A DNA stretch of 28,955 nucleotides from a virus. The DNA is taken from positions 1 to 28,955 of IMG/VR virus record IMGVR_UViG_3300022693_001825; one strand, 5' to 3'. Position 1 is the first letter of the stretch, and each line of letters starts with the position of its first letter. Below the pieces are notes generated by a model, which was not told the DNA's origin, did no database searches, and was given only the letters and a program-made list of their open reading frames with translations. The position numbers and the translations under genes were made by a program. Of this stretch, positions 1 through 9,203 are shown piece by piece.

Positions 1-141
1 ACTATATTAAAAATACCAATATTTTTTGAAGGTTACGTAATTCCAAATGAAGAACCTGAAATAGAGGAAACTCCAGAAAAGGAAGTTAAAGAAAATATTG
101 ATTATGGAGACAATGTTCCCACAGTGATTCCAGAAGAATAA
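1..141 (+). CDS. C-terminal end of an unknown protein (partial)
   Basis: An open frame runs from the first base of the window to a TAA at 139-141, so only the last 46 residues are visible. They end in a strongly acidic, proline-rich tail (NEEPEIEETPEKEV, then VPTVIPEE), which looks disordered. The gene is convergent with the tail fibre gene, whose stop lies 17 bases away on the other strand, so this is a boundary between transcription units of opposite direction. There is no domain to name. The frame is supported only by its openness, composition and neat end before the convergent stop. Confidence 0.6.
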   Translation, partial: TILKIPIFFEGYVIPNEEPEIEETPEKEVKENIDYGDNVPTVIPEE

Positions 142-158
142 TTCTTCAATGATATTTT

Positions 159-2975
159 CTACGGTTTAGTATATGCTGGAACTAGAAACTCAGTACCACC
201 TTGTTTGATTATAAGATAGGTGTTTGGTCTATTAGGTAACATATCTGCAGATCCTGCAGCACCAACATTACTTTGACCTGCATTAAAATCCACAGTTAAA
301 CCAGCACTAAATTTTATATCAGAATGAAGTTGTGCAGGTATTTTTAGTTGTGCTCCTGAAAATGCTGTTTCTCCAATAAGTTCCATAGCAGTAAATAATG
401 TGGATGAATTAAATGATCTTACATTGTAAAGTAATTTTCCTGCATTTGTAGAATTTTCAATTTTGGCTAGTATTTGTGCATATTCAGAAGTTACGCCAGA
501 ATCAAGTACATCAAAATTTACTCCTCCTATATCATCACCATTACCAGGACTGTTATCTTCTTTTAGAATGTGGAATAACACCTTATCAGTTGGTGTACCT
601 GTAAATTGTCTAAGTGTTAAATTACCAGGAGAAAGTATCATTGCGTTTACAAAAATATTACTGTCAAATATTGACCATCTCAATCTAGAAGTCTCATTGG
701 TAGATAGAGGATCAATTATCTCACACTCAACTTGAGCATACGTTGTTACAGCAGAAGCTGAATTCTTTCCTCTAAATTTGAATATTCCCACCTCATCTCC
801 TGCTACGGGACTTGGATCGTCTCTGAATAATTCAAAAATAGCTCCTGCCGTATTAGGAATAGTTGAAGACACTCTCGTGAGAAGTTCATCAACAGTGAAT
901 CCTGTAACACTGTTAAATTTAATAAAAAAGTCATCTGTCTTATCAACAAAATTCATTGTCAAGTCACTTGGATTTTGTGTAAAGGTGGTTGCTGTAGCAG
1001 CAGCAGCTTCATCACGAAATGCTAATAAATTAATTCCAAATACATCAGTATCTTGAAAGTCCATTCGATTATTTTGCATTTGAGCAACTAGAACATTATC
1101 TGCCTTAAACTGAATCAATCCATTAGTGCCAGTATCAGTTACTGTAACATTAGAATTTAGTTGTGCGATTTGATTTTGAATACCTGCATTGTCAAGCACA
1201 AATTTTCTAGTGGCAGCATCTTGATCTGCGGTTGGATCTAAAAGATTTATGATTTTTTTATTGTTCATATCTAGTTGAGTAAAAATATCAACAAGACCAT
1301 TTCCAGCATCATTAATTTGTAGAAAATTAGTAGAAGCACCTGAAACAGTTGCTTCTAGACGTAAAGATCCCTTTATGGCCCCTGTGGCTGAATCTTCAAT
1401 CTCACCAGTAATTGCTGCATATTCCAATACACCAGTTCCGCCAGCATCATCTGTTCCATAAAATCCATAATGACCAATAGTTTGTGTATCTAGAGAATTG
1501 ATAGATGAGTGAGTAATTCTAACAAACGCAACAGCATCAGTTACTGTACTATCTGAAAGTAAAGAAAAGACACGTTGATCAGGATCTGTTGATGCATCAT
1601 CATCTAATACAAGAGATGCATTATTGTTAAAAGACCAAACAAAATCATTAGCTTTTGCAGTATTGAATTGAAACTGATTATTGATATTTAACAGAATCTG
1701 CGTAACATTTGCTGCTGTAACTACTCCATCACTTAGGGCAAATATTGCTCTATCGATATTTTGAATATCAAATGTTGCAATGTTAACATCATTTATTGCT
1801 GGAAAATTAGCCCATTGGGATGCATTAGCAATATTTGTACCACTTCCAACACTTGTGGCATGAGTTACTATAGTTCCTCCATCTATTGTGTATAGCATTA
1901 CTGAAAATCTTGTATTTGGTGTAGTTAGAATTACAGGTGGATTAGCCAATGATGTAGGCCAAATGGGTGAGGCAAAGCCACCAGTTCCATCTATATCTAT
2001 AATTACTAAGACTCCTTCATATTTTCCAGATGCTGGAAGATTAGAGAAATCAAACTCTACTGCCCTATCCAGTGTAATTGTGTTTGGATTTTTATTCCAA
2101 TTAACGGTAGATTTTGTAGGTAAAGTTTGTGGAGTTATTACATTGGGGGTAAGAATTATTGGCTCAGTTAGTCCACCACCTCCAGTTACAATAGGAGGAG
2201 TCAGCACACGCCATACACCGTCTGCAATAAACTCATCAAAGATTAACACCCAAGCCTTGAAAGAATCAGCTCCTGTAACTACAATGTCCTTTGCATCATA
2301 AGTTTGGATATTTCCTCTTACTACTTGTCCACTTGTTTCTGTAATATCGGCTCCTACACTTCCAATATCAAAACTAAATGTGTCCGCAGAAAGTTTTGTA
2401 ATCACTACACCAGCAGCATCATAATTAGTAGTTCCTACAATGTTGACTTTGTTATTTGTGACAAGAACAGATCCTGTACCAGGAGTTACATCAACAACGA
2501 TTATGTTGGTTGTTCCGTCACCTGTAATGTTAGTAATTGATAAGGCAATCCTTTGAGTGATTGTTTGTGGAAGTCCTGAACCTCGTAAGACTAAATATTG
2601 TCCATCAAATGTGGCTCCCTTAATTGTATCTAATTGTGTACTTGCACTAGCCAAAATATCTAATAATACATTACCTGAATATTCTGAATTGTTATCAGAC
2701 GGTCCAATACTGATTTCATTGTTTATGTTAATTTTTAGAGCGCCTATTGATGGCGGACTAAACGCAATAGGTCCACTCATCGCACCTCCTAGTACTGGAA
2801 GATAGTTACCAGATGCAGAAGTACTACCACCAAATTCTCCAGTAGATGATGATGGAAATGATACAGTACGTGGGACTGTCCTCATTCTGTTTAATCCATA
2901 ATGGTCTTTTATCATTCTCTGATGGGCTACCAGTCTGTCAATTCGAGTAGGTATTCTAGAAGCGTTTTGTACCAT
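159..2975 (-). CDS. Tail fibre / receptor-binding protein, 938 aa
   Basis: Probable tail fibre that contacts the host surface. The N-terminus (about 1-50) is basic and probably attaches to the baseplate. The body is low-complexity beta-rich sequence full of Thr, Asn, Gly and Asp. Around residue 595 is the motif MNNKKIINL followed by DQDAATRKFV, a hallmark of many phage tail fibres, just before a trimer-forming region. Three related modules of about 75 residues flank it; they share a GDxxG...F start, a YAxI core and a short hydrophobic end. A GTTNY-type module near residues 170-230 resembles those in the 766-aa protein at 10659-12959. The C-terminus (LIIKQGGTEFLVPAY) resembles fibre tips. It is the last gene of the tail operon, and its ATG follows the upstream stop directly (TAAATG). 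The fibre assignment is by motif and position; the receptor is unknown. Confidence 0.75.
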   Translation of the reverse strand: MVQNASRIPTRIDRLVAHQRMIKDHYGLNRMRTVPRTVSFPSSSTGEFGGSTSASGNYLPVLGGAMSGPIAFSPPSIGALKININNEISIGPSDNNSEYSGNVLLDILASASTQLDTIKGATFDGQYLVLRGSGLPQTITQRIALSITNITGDGTTNIIVVDVTPGTGSVLVTNNKVNIVGTTNYDAAGVVITKLSADTFSFDIGSVGADITETSGQVVRGNIQTYDAKDIVVTGADSFKAWVLIFDEFIADGVWRVLTPPIVTGGGGLTEPIILTPNVITPQTLPTKSTVNWNKNPNTITLDRAVEFDFSNLPASGKYEGVLVIIDIDGTGGFASPIWPTSLANPPVILTTPNTRFSVMLYTIDGGTIVTHATSVGSGTNIANASQWANFPAINDVNIATFDIQNIDRAIFALSDGVVTAANVTQILLNINNQFQFNTAKANDFVWSFNNNASLVLDDDASTDPDQRVFSLLSDSTVTDAVAFVRITHSSINSLDTQTIGHYGFYGTDDAGGTGVLEYAAITGEIEDSATGAIKGSLRLEATVSGASTNFLQINDAGNGLVDIFTQLDMNNKKIINLLDPTADQDAATRKFVLDNAGIQNQIAQLNSNVTVTDTGTNGLIQFKADNVLVAQMQNNRMDFQDTDVFGINLLAFRDEAAAATATTFTQNPSDLTMNFVDKTDDFFIKFNSVTGFTVDELLTRVSSTIPNTAGAIFELFRDDPSPVAGDEVGIFKFRGKNSASAVTTYAQVECEIIDPLSTNETSRLRWSIFDSNIFVNAMILSPGNLTLRQFTGTPTDKVLFHILKEDNSPGNGDDIGGVNFDVLDSGVTSEYAQILAKIENSTNAGKLLYNVRSFNSSTLFTAMELIGETAFSGAQLKIPAQLHSDIKFSAGLTVDFNAGQSNVGAAGSADMLPNRPNTYLIIKQGGTEFLVPAYTKP

Positions 2976-5933
2976 TTACTCGAACCTCTTTACTCCTGTA
3001 AACGTGTAAAGCAATCCACTAGGAGAGCCACTAGGTAGTTTATCTATATTTTTCTCTATTTTCTTAATTACTAATTTTATTGTATTAGGTATTGGACCAC
3101 CCCCTAATGATACCCAAAATTCAGCAGCGGGTGGTTTGTTTCCAGCAGCTGATGTATGATCTTTGATACAACGATAAATAACTCCTAAATCTTTTACATC
3201 ATCATTAATGAAATAGTCAGTTGCAGTAACCCATGCATCTACATCATTTATGGTTCTATCAGACTCTTTTACCAAAAATTTGTTTTCTAAAAATACAGAG
3301 TCTCCAAATCTTATAGAATTGTCACCCTGCATTGTAAACTCGTATTGTTTATGACGAAACTTCATAATCTCTAATTTTGCCAAGTTCGCCTGACTGTTTT
3401 GGAATAGATTGGATATTAGAGGTTCTTCAAAGAATGGGGGCATTAGTGGTCTGTCTGTAACTGGTGGAGATAATGATAATCCTGGCTTTGCCCATGCAAA
3501 TGAATCAATACTTAGTTTTACATTATAATCTTGAAAAAGATTTCCACTAGCAATATCTTCAATAGATGGTGCAATGAATGATCCCTGCCCGTTAGGATTG
3601 TATCTTCCCTGATTATCATATGGTCCTAACCAGTGTATTGAAATCTTTTTGATATTACGCCATCGGAATTTTTTCAATACTTCAATTCCTTGTAAAAATA
3701 TATTCTGACCAATATTACCAAAAGCCCAAGGGGACCGAGCCTCATATGGCTCAAAAGAACCAATCGGTAATGATATTGGCTCCCACAATCCATTCACTGG
3801 TATGGTAAAGTCTTGTTTTATAACACCATCATCAATATCATAAAGAGTACATCTGTATGCAAAGTTTCCATCTTGTACTCGTGGACCATCACCTAGTTTT
3901 CCATATCTCCAAACATGCTTTATATTAAATGTCAAAGCATCAAATGGTCCTAAATCTTCTGCTTCTACATTATTGAATCCAGAAAATCCTGAACTGGTAA
4001 GATTCATGTTAGCTGCTTCAAATGTTGCAGGCTCTCGAGAATCATTATCCCCGTAATCATTTCCTACAATATTTCCATTATCTGTGTTGAATGGATAAGG
4101 GACTCTAAAACAAGCTCCTGCAAATAGACGATAATATAGCTCTACATCAAATAAAGGACCCAATGTTGAATCTAACCTTGAATATCTAAACTCGTATGTT
4201 ACTGCACTTATCTCACCAAAATTTCCTGTACCACCACTATTCTTAGCATTATGTCCCTGTGTATTGGTAATGTTAAAGACTGGATGATAGCAGTCCTTTG
4301 ATTGGTCAAGAGATGTAGATATGTCAGTCCAAGTACCTGTTAACAACTGATACACTTTGGCTTCATTATCAACTGCAACCATCTCATCATTTGCAGGACG
4401 TTTGAAGATCAACCATTCTGTACCACTCCATTGTATGACAAAATTATCAAAGCCTGCAAACTCTGCAGTTCCTACTCCATCAACTAGAACACGAAATCCT
4501 CTATACACCTGACCATTTCTAAGGAATTTCCCAGGAATTGCAGCTTCATTTAATGCCCTTACATCGACCCATGTACGTGCAAACTTTCCATCAACTATAA
4601 CTAAATTAGAATCCCAAACTGCCATGGATGTCGCTAGTGGTGGATCATCTTCTAGACTGCCATCAGTTTTTGCACCATTTGATTTCCATTGTACAGCTCT
4701 TGCAGAAGTCCAAAGTGAATAGTTTGATGGAGAATGTCCTACTTCGGTAGTTAGAAAACTTGTAAATTGGTATTGATCCCAATCTGCATTTGAAGCAGTT
4801 GGTGGAGTTGGGGGTGCAATTAGTGTGTCTTTATTTGCTTTATAATGAAAGTTGTCACCTTGTGAATCCAAAGTGTTAGGAACTAGAATTATGGCTCCAG
4901 ATGGATATAATTCACCTGCAACATATGCAGGAAATAATGGCCAAGCCTCAAGACCCCCAATAAAATCAGCATTTTGTCTTGGCAGAAATCCTACACCATC
5001 TGCACACCAAGTACCAACTACAGTTCCCTTTGTAGATTCTATTCCCCCTTCTTCTTCACCAGGGTTTGTTGCAGTAGTGTCAATGATGTTAGGAATTATA
5101 GTTTGGTCAGATGGATTACCTGATGAGAATCCACGAAATTTTAAAAGTTCTGGTCTTGCATCAGACTCAAAACCAATCTCAAAAAAGTCACCAGCTCCAC
5201 TAGATGCGACACTAGACCCTCCTCTATCCATGACATTAATTAGTCCATCATAGTGGTTGGTCTCTGATAAATTAAACAGATAGTCATTTGCAGTCCATTT
5301 TGGTAGATCATTGAAGCCCCCAGAAGTTGAATTATTATCGTGATTAATAATTCTGGGTTGTAATGTTCCCTTGTTTGCATTGTAAAAATTACAAATTCCC
5401 TCTGATGCAAAAAACATTGACTTGAAGAAAAATTGTTCTGCAAACATTGTACGTATTAGATAAAATTCTGGTCCCATCAATTCTACTGGTAGTACTGTTC
5501 CTTGCACTGCATCCTGAACTGGTTTGATATTGATTACCTCATACGTGGCACTATACGTTACATTATTTCCATCTGTTATGGCTATCTTTATTCTATCATA
5601 TTCATCAATGATTGGGGTATCTCCAGAATTTGTATTTGTGATAAAAGCCCCCTGATTTGCATTGAATCGAAGTGATAAACTTCTTACTTCACCAGATCCT
5701 ATCTCTATTTCTTTTAGGGTTTCAATATCATTTGTAATGATTTGGTTTGGACTAGTAGGTGTTATAACATCCCAATCACTACTAGGAGGACGATTCCCAC
5801 CAGAAGATGTATGATCAGTCTTTGCTCTATAAAAAACACTAAGGTCTTCTACTTGATCACCTATAGAATAGTCTGTAGGAGTAGTCCATGTTGATATTGG
5901 ATTAAAAATTACAACAAAACTAAACTGAGTCAT
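2976..5933 (-). CDS. Large tail tip / baseplate hub protein with carbohydrate-binding-like modules, 985 aa
   Basis: Probable central tail-tip protein. Residues 13-57 form a module with the pattern W..P.DYS.GDQV....VFYRA...H, ending in PP..SDW, and residues 900-943 repeat it (W..ATDYF.NDDV....VIYRC..DHTSAAGNKPP, ending in FW). This pattern resembles the small CBM5/12 chitin-binding fold. A weaker third copy lies near residues 335-395 (GELYPSGAIIL, then HYKAN and ADWDQY). Residues about 60-190 look like a tail hub domain, with secondary-structure-rich sequence and the segment EFYLIRTMFAEQFF. The middle holds beta-sandwich-like sequence with many Trp and Asn residues. The gene sits between the small tail genes and the tail fibre, the usual place for tip or hub proteins. 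The module resemblance is read by eye; the catalytic or binding role is not shown. Confidence 0.6.
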   Translation of the reverse strand: MTQFSFVVIFNPISTWTTPTDYSIGDQVEDLSVFYRAKTDHTSSGGNRPPSSDWDVITPTSPNQIITNDIETLKEIEIGSGEVRSLSLRFNANQGAFITNTNSGDTPIIDEYDRIKIAITDGNNVTYSATYEVINIKPVQDAVQGTVLPVELMGPEFYLIRTMFAEQFFFKSMFFASEGICNFYNANKGTLQPRIINHDNNSTSGGFNDLPKWTANDYLFNLSETNHYDGLINVMDRGGSSVASSGAGDFFEIGFESDARPELLKFRGFSSGNPSDQTIIPNIIDTTATNPGEEEGGIESTKGTVVGTWCADGVGFLPRQNADFIGGLEAWPLFPAYVAGELYPSGAIILVPNTLDSQGDNFHYKANKDTLIAPPTPPTASNADWDQYQFTSFLTTEVGHSPSNYSLWTSARAVQWKSNGAKTDGSLEDDPPLATSMAVWDSNLVIVDGKFARTWVDVRALNEAAIPGKFLRNGQVYRGFRVLVDGVGTAEFAGFDNFVIQWSGTEWLIFKRPANDEMVAVDNEAKVYQLLTGTWTDISTSLDQSKDCYHPVFNITNTQGHNAKNSGGTGNFGEISAVTYEFRYSRLDSTLGPLFDVELYYRLFAGACFRVPYPFNTDNGNIVGNDYGDNDSREPATFEAANMNLTSSGFSGFNNVEAEDLGPFDALTFNIKHVWRYGKLGDGPRVQDGNFAYRCTLYDIDDGVIKQDFTIPVNGLWEPISLPIGSFEPYEARSPWAFGNIGQNIFLQGIEVLKKFRWRNIKKISIHWLGPYDNQGRYNPNGQGSFIAPSIEDIASGNLFQDYNVKLSIDSFAWAKPGLSLSPPVTDRPLMPPFFEEPLISNLFQNSQANLAKLEIMKFRHKQYEFTMQGDNSIRFGDSVFLENKFLVKESDRTINDVDAWVTATDYFINDDVKDLGVIYRCIKDHTSAAGNKPPAAEFWVSLGGGPIPNTIKLVIKKIEKNIDKLPSGSPSGLLYTFTGVKRFE

Positions 5934-6434
5934 CTATGTCACCGTAGTTATTGTACCGTTTCTAAGGAATTTGGCAATAAATGAAACCTTATCCCGAGGG
6001 TCTTCTACATCTTCTACGAAAATACTAGATAACATATATCCCGTACCATTTTTTCCAATTGTAGGTACTACATTTAACAGGCCATTAGAAAAACTATCAA
6101 CTGTTAAACCAAATCTGCCATTTTGAAAATTAGAATTTTGTTTATCATCAACTTCCCAGTTAAAGAGATTCCTTGGTCCTAGAGTTGTTTTATGTTGAAT
6201 GAAATAACCAACAATTGTTACCTCCACTACTCCAAGTAGTGAATCTTGAATAAAGTTTAATTTTCTTCTTGGATTTGGGTGAGGGTTCAAATCAGTTATC
6301 ATCTCAAAACTAGTAGATACCTGTCTGCCAGTACTATCAGGTGTAGTACCAGTATTGAAAATAATTTTTTCAGTAGGACCTACTGTAGCCTCAGTATCAA
6401 CTGCATTTGTCAATCGGAATATAGAATCAACCAT
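5934..6434 (-). CDS. Tail protein of unknown function, 166 aa
   Basis: The chosen ATG at 6434 lies one base past the stop of the upstream gene (TAAAATGG), with GTGGT just before it as a weak SD. A longer frame reaches back to 6482 but would overlap the upstream gene by 47 bases, so I prefer the short version. The protein (MVDSIFRLTNAVDTEA...) is mainly beta with no clear motif. Its place before the large hub protein suggests a distal-tail or baseplate wedge role. That is inference from order alone. Its TAG stop is directly followed by the ATG of the next gene. Confidence 0.65.
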   Translation of the reverse strand: MVDSIFRLTNAVDTEATVGPTEKIIFNTGTTPDSTGRQVSTSFEMITDLNPHPNPRRKLNFIQDSLLGVVEVTIVGYFIQHKTTLGPRNLFNWEVDDKQNSNFQNGRFGLTVDSFSNGLLNVVPTIGKNGTGYMLSSIFVEDVEDPRDKVSFIAKFLRNGTITTVT

Positions 6435-6435
6435 T

Positions 6436-7092
6436 TTACCACAGCCCCTTTGTATGATCAGCCATTTTAATTCTGCTTTCACGTTCTGGATTTATTCCAC
6501 CTTCACGAATGCCTCTTGACGTGTTGTAGTTGTTTACTCCATTGGCTGCAGTGAATCCTATCTTTGATTGAATAACTACTTGTCTTACTCCCATCTGTGT
6601 GTCCTTTTGAGTTTGCCTTGAAAGAAATGCATTAAACTCATTCTCTAATACTCTCTTCCATCTTACATCCATTGGTCCTCCTGGACGTGTTAGATAGTCA
6701 AAAACTAACGGTGTAAGGGATATAGCAAATGCAACTAATGCAGCATGAGGAAGTGCTGCCAATCCCATTTGTACTATAGATGTAGGATTTTGTGCTAAAC
6801 CTTTGACCTTTTGTGCACCTTTTAGTGCTGTTTTTTCAGTAAGAAAATCTTTTTCTTTAATTGCCTTTATGTTCTCATCTTCTTCTTCTTCTGGAATAAA
6901 TCCACCCTCTTCAAGTATTGCACGTACTATCTCCTCAATCGCTTTTCTTATCTCCTCATCAGAGCCTATGGCTGTCTGACCACCCATAATTCCATCAAAG
7001 CGATTAACGTGACCCTCACTAGCAGAAGTAAATTTTGAATCCCTTAGAATAGATAATACTATTTGATAAAGTATATTTTGTAGATCAGCCAT
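6436..7092 (-). CDS. Candidate very short tape measure / tail assembly protein, 218 aa
   Basis: Predicted helical protein with four visible parts: an N-terminal helix (about 1-20), a charged helix rich in Glu (45-85, including EEEEDEN), a hydrophobic stretch at about 105-132 (GLAALPHAALVAFAISL), and a basic C-terminal third with Gln, Arg and Asn. A hydrophobic segment inside a helical protein between the tail tube and tail tip genes is what tape measure proteins show. Most are 600 residues or more, and this one is only 218. It starts at an ATG overlapping the previous stop by one base (TAATG). The alternative is a minor tail or membrane-active protein. No sequence family was recognised, so the role rests on gene order and composition. 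Confidence 0.55.
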   Translation of the reverse strand: MADLQNILYQIVLSILRDSKFTSASEGHVNRFDGIMGGQTAIGSDEEIRKAIEEIVRAILEEGGFIPEEEEDENIKAIKEKDFLTEKTALKGAQKVKGLAQNPTSIVQMGLAALPHAALVAFAISLTPLVFDYLTRPGGPMDVRWKRVLENEFNAFLSRQTQKDTQMGVRQVVIQSKIGFTAANGVNNYNTSRGIREGGINPERESRIKMADHTKGLW

Positions 7093-7505
7093 TATGTCAC
7101 CGTCTCATTCTCGCTTCCTTCAATCCTGATAAATATTTCCACATAGGATATTCCAGGATCTGTAACTCTTAGAGTTTTTACTTGACCATTCTTTAAGGTT
7201 AGAATTTTTGTTACATTACTACTATCATTAAGGGATAATGCCCAATCGTGTTTTGGTCTAACTCCGTTAACATCTTTTGTTAAAACCTGTAATCCTGCAA
7301 GTTCGCCAGTAGTTAGTATCATATTTGCTTGAATGTAATCCATGTGTAATGAAAAAATATTGTCTATTGTATCGTTTGTGAGTTGGTGTTTTTCGATATT
7401 ACTATCTATCTGAAAATCTAGATTGGTTAGTTGTGTGTATTCTACACTGTTTGCAGTTAATTTTACTCCTTGTGTATCTACAAAGTCTTTTTCTGCTCCT
7501 GCCAT
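7092..7505 (-). CDS. Putative tail tube protein, 137 aa
   Basis: Small beta-rich protein beginning MAGAEKDFVDTQGVKL and ending with a beta-hairpin-like GISYVEIFIRIEG. The size, predicted beta content and position (after the tail-completion-like gene and before the tape-measure-like gene) fit a tail tube subunit. No diagnostic motif is visible. It overlaps both neighbours by a single base (TAATG at each end), indicating tight translational coupling within the tail operon. It could instead be a minor tail or neck protein. Confidence 0.5.
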   Translation of the reverse strand: MAGAEKDFVDTQGVKLTANSVEYTQLTNLDFQIDSNIEKHQLTNDTIDNIFSLHMDYIQANMILTTGELAGLQVLTKDVNGVRPKHDWALSLNDSSNVTKILTLKNGQVKTLRVTDPGISYVEIFIRIEGSENETVT

Positions 7506-8755
7506 TATGGTGCTGGTGTCTCCGTGTATACGCTGGGTCTGGTAAGTGTACCAGTTACTACATATTTTACCAAATCATCATCCATTGAATCCTTGAATAT
7601 GTTATTTATTTTCATAAAGGATTGAGTTGTAAAGGTCCTAGTAGAACCATCAGTACTTAAAACAGCTTCTGCGGTGGCATCCACACCTGAAAATTGTGGA
7701 TCAATAATTTGCACATTTGGAACAGTTGTATAACCATCTCCATGAAGAATCATAACTATTCTTTTAACTTGAAAATTTTCAATAACAGGAAATGCTGTAG
7801 CCGTAGTTCCACTAGTTGGAGGATCAATTACTACAAAGGTATTCTCGTTGTATAGTCTTCCATGCGTTAATACATTAATTTTAAGAACTCTATTAGTAAG
7901 AGTTTCATCATTGTTAACAGTGTGTAGTAATGCCACTTCGGCATTTTGGCGTTTAAAATTTGAGGCACTCTGAACTTGGTAAATCTTTTCCAGTTTGTCT
8001 AGTGTAGTTCCTAGTATGTTAGTCCGTATGGCAACCATAATGGCAGTAAATGTACCACTGAATAATCCCCTAGTTTGAAACGGAACGCCCACTCCCTTTG
8101 TAACATCTTTTGTTAGTAATGGTATCTGCTCAAATCCCTCTCTAATCTTTACACCCTCTACTCCAGCATATGTAAAATCAGCTCCTGGTTTACTATCCCC
8201 ACTAGATGCAGATGTATCAAAAACTAAAACACCTGTAAGACCAGTGTATGCCTCTGCGTTATCAGATGTAATTGCAGTTAATTGGAATCGTAGTTTTCGT
8301 CTTAACTCTGGCTGATTTCCATCATATTTGTCCTCGTTCACCCAAGAGCTTGATGTTCTATAGTAAATCCCAATGGGGGGTGATACAGCAGGATCATATA
8401 GTGTCTTTAGAATCTTTATTGTCTCTCTTGCCATTTCTTCAATGTTGTGTATGGCAATAGTGAAATTAGATGGCTCTACATCAGGTACTCTCCAATATAC
8501 GGTAATCTCGTAAATGTCTGATACTTCGTTAAAGTTTGGGTGTTTTACTACAACTTCTTCGCTTTCATCATTGATTTTTTCCACTGTTACTGCCTTTGTT
8601 ACCTCATTTCCAATTACTTCAGCTCTATCAAAGAATTGCACAACTTCATCCATTAATGTAGAACCAGATCCTGTTGATACCTTTGATAATTCGCCTGTAA
8701 GATTCCAAGCTGCCTCGATTTTATCCTTGAGGCGTGTGGCTGCTGCTGCTACCAT
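7505..8755 (-). CDS. Tail completion/sheath-like structural protein with Gly-Tyr module, 416 aa
   Basis: The N-terminal part (about 1-165) has an alpha/beta layout like tail terminator proteins: a helix, a strand ITVYWRVPDV, a long helix IEEMARETIKILKTLY, then strands through RRKLRFQLTAITS. The second half is different. It includes a run with VAIRTNILGTTLDKLEKIYQ, a copy of the Gly-Tyr/Pro-Val module (ILHGDGYTTVPNVQIIDP) at about residues 330-350, and a C-terminal strand VKYVVTGTLTRP. This looks like a fusion of a tail-completion domain with another tail domain. The ATG is preceded by AGGAG seven bases upstream, a good SD. It follows the head-tail connector gene by two bases. Family assignment is tentative. 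Confidence 0.5.
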   Translation of the reverse strand: MVAAAATRLKDKIEAAWNLTGELSKVSTGSGSTLMDEVVQFFDRAEVIGNEVTKAVTVEKINDESEEVVVKHPNFNEVSDIYEITVYWRVPDVEPSNFTIAIHNIEEMARETIKILKTLYDPAVSPPIGIYYRTSSSWVNEDKYDGNQPELRRKLRFQLTAITSDNAEAYTGLTGVLVFDTSASSGDSKPGADFTYAGVEGVKIREGFEQIPLLTKDVTKGVGVPFQTRGLFSGTFTAIMVAIRTNILGTTLDKLEKIYQVQSASNFKRQNAEVALLHTVNNDETLTNRVLKINVLTHGRLYNENTFVVIDPPTSGTTATAFPVIENFQVKRIVMILHGDGYTTVPNVQIIDPQFSGVDATAEAVLSTDGSTRTFTTQSFMKINNIFKDSMDDDLVKYVVTGTLTRPSVYTETPAP

Positions 8756-8757
8756 GA

Positions 8758-9156
8758 TTAACTCCTAGTAGATGTGGTGTTTCCAGTCATGGATGATGTC
8801 ACACCAAATGGTACACCACCAGATAATCCATTAGGATTTTTCCTTGCGTATTTTGCCAAGATATAATCCAGGACATTCTTCTCCCACAATTTGACATCTT
8901 TACCTAAATCTGTCTTATCTGGGCTTTGCCAGTAATTGTAATAGGATGCTGCAAGAGAAGATGCAAGAGATACTAGAGGAGGAGGAATAGTACCAAGTGG
9001 GATTAATTCATGCAAGTCAATCTGAGTATTACAATAGTTATCTGCCGTATTTCTTGATACATTGATTTTGGCATCAGCCGTTGTGTTTGATGGTGGAAGG
9101 TTTAGAAATCGTTTAGTTTCAGTTAAATCAGAAAATACTTCAACAGGAGTTGACAT
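8758..9156 (-). CDS. Head-tail connector (gp6-like) protein, 132 aa
   Basis: Probable adaptor that sits under the portal. The protein starts with a short segment containing LTETKRFLNLPP, followed by helices including VSRNTADNYCNTQI and LASSLAASYYNYWQ. The helix with ASxLAAxYYxYW and the length match head-tail adaptors of the HK97 gp6 type. The C-terminus (SSMTGNTTSTRS) is low complexity. It is the first gene of the tail operon. A TATA-like box lies 21 bases upstream with no SD, so the transcript is probably leaderless. Confidence 0.6.
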   Translation of the reverse strand: MSTPVEVFSDLTETKRFLNLPPSNTTADAKINVSRNTADNYCNTQIDLHELIPLGTIPPPLVSLASSLAASYYNYWQSPDKTDLGKDVKLWEKNVLDYILAKYARKNPNGLSGGVPFGVTSSMTGNTTSTRS

Positions 9157-9176
9157 ACTTCAATTTTGGTGTTAAA

Positions 9177-9190
9177 AAATATATGCATTT
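9177..9190 (-). promoter_or_regulatory. Late-type TATA promoter for the tail operon
   Basis: On the coding strand the box reads AAATGCATATATTT. Its proximal edge is 21 bases from the ATG at 9156, so the predicted start of transcription falls at or next to the ATG. No SD is present. Confidence 0.75.
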
Positions 9191-9203
9191 TTTAGAGTAT
9201 TAA

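Noticed and set aside
1888-2301. Plus-strand open frames of 60-140 codons opposite the fibre, tail tip, capsid and terminase genes (also 4852-5253, 16036-16398, 17331-17666)
   Set aside because: They lie wholly inside well-supported minus-strand genes, have no promoter or SD, and their composition mirrors the genes opposite.
6435-6482. Longer start for the 166-aa tail protein
   Set aside because: It would overlap the upstream gene by 47 bases, while an ATG one base after that gene's stop fits the tight spacing of this operon.
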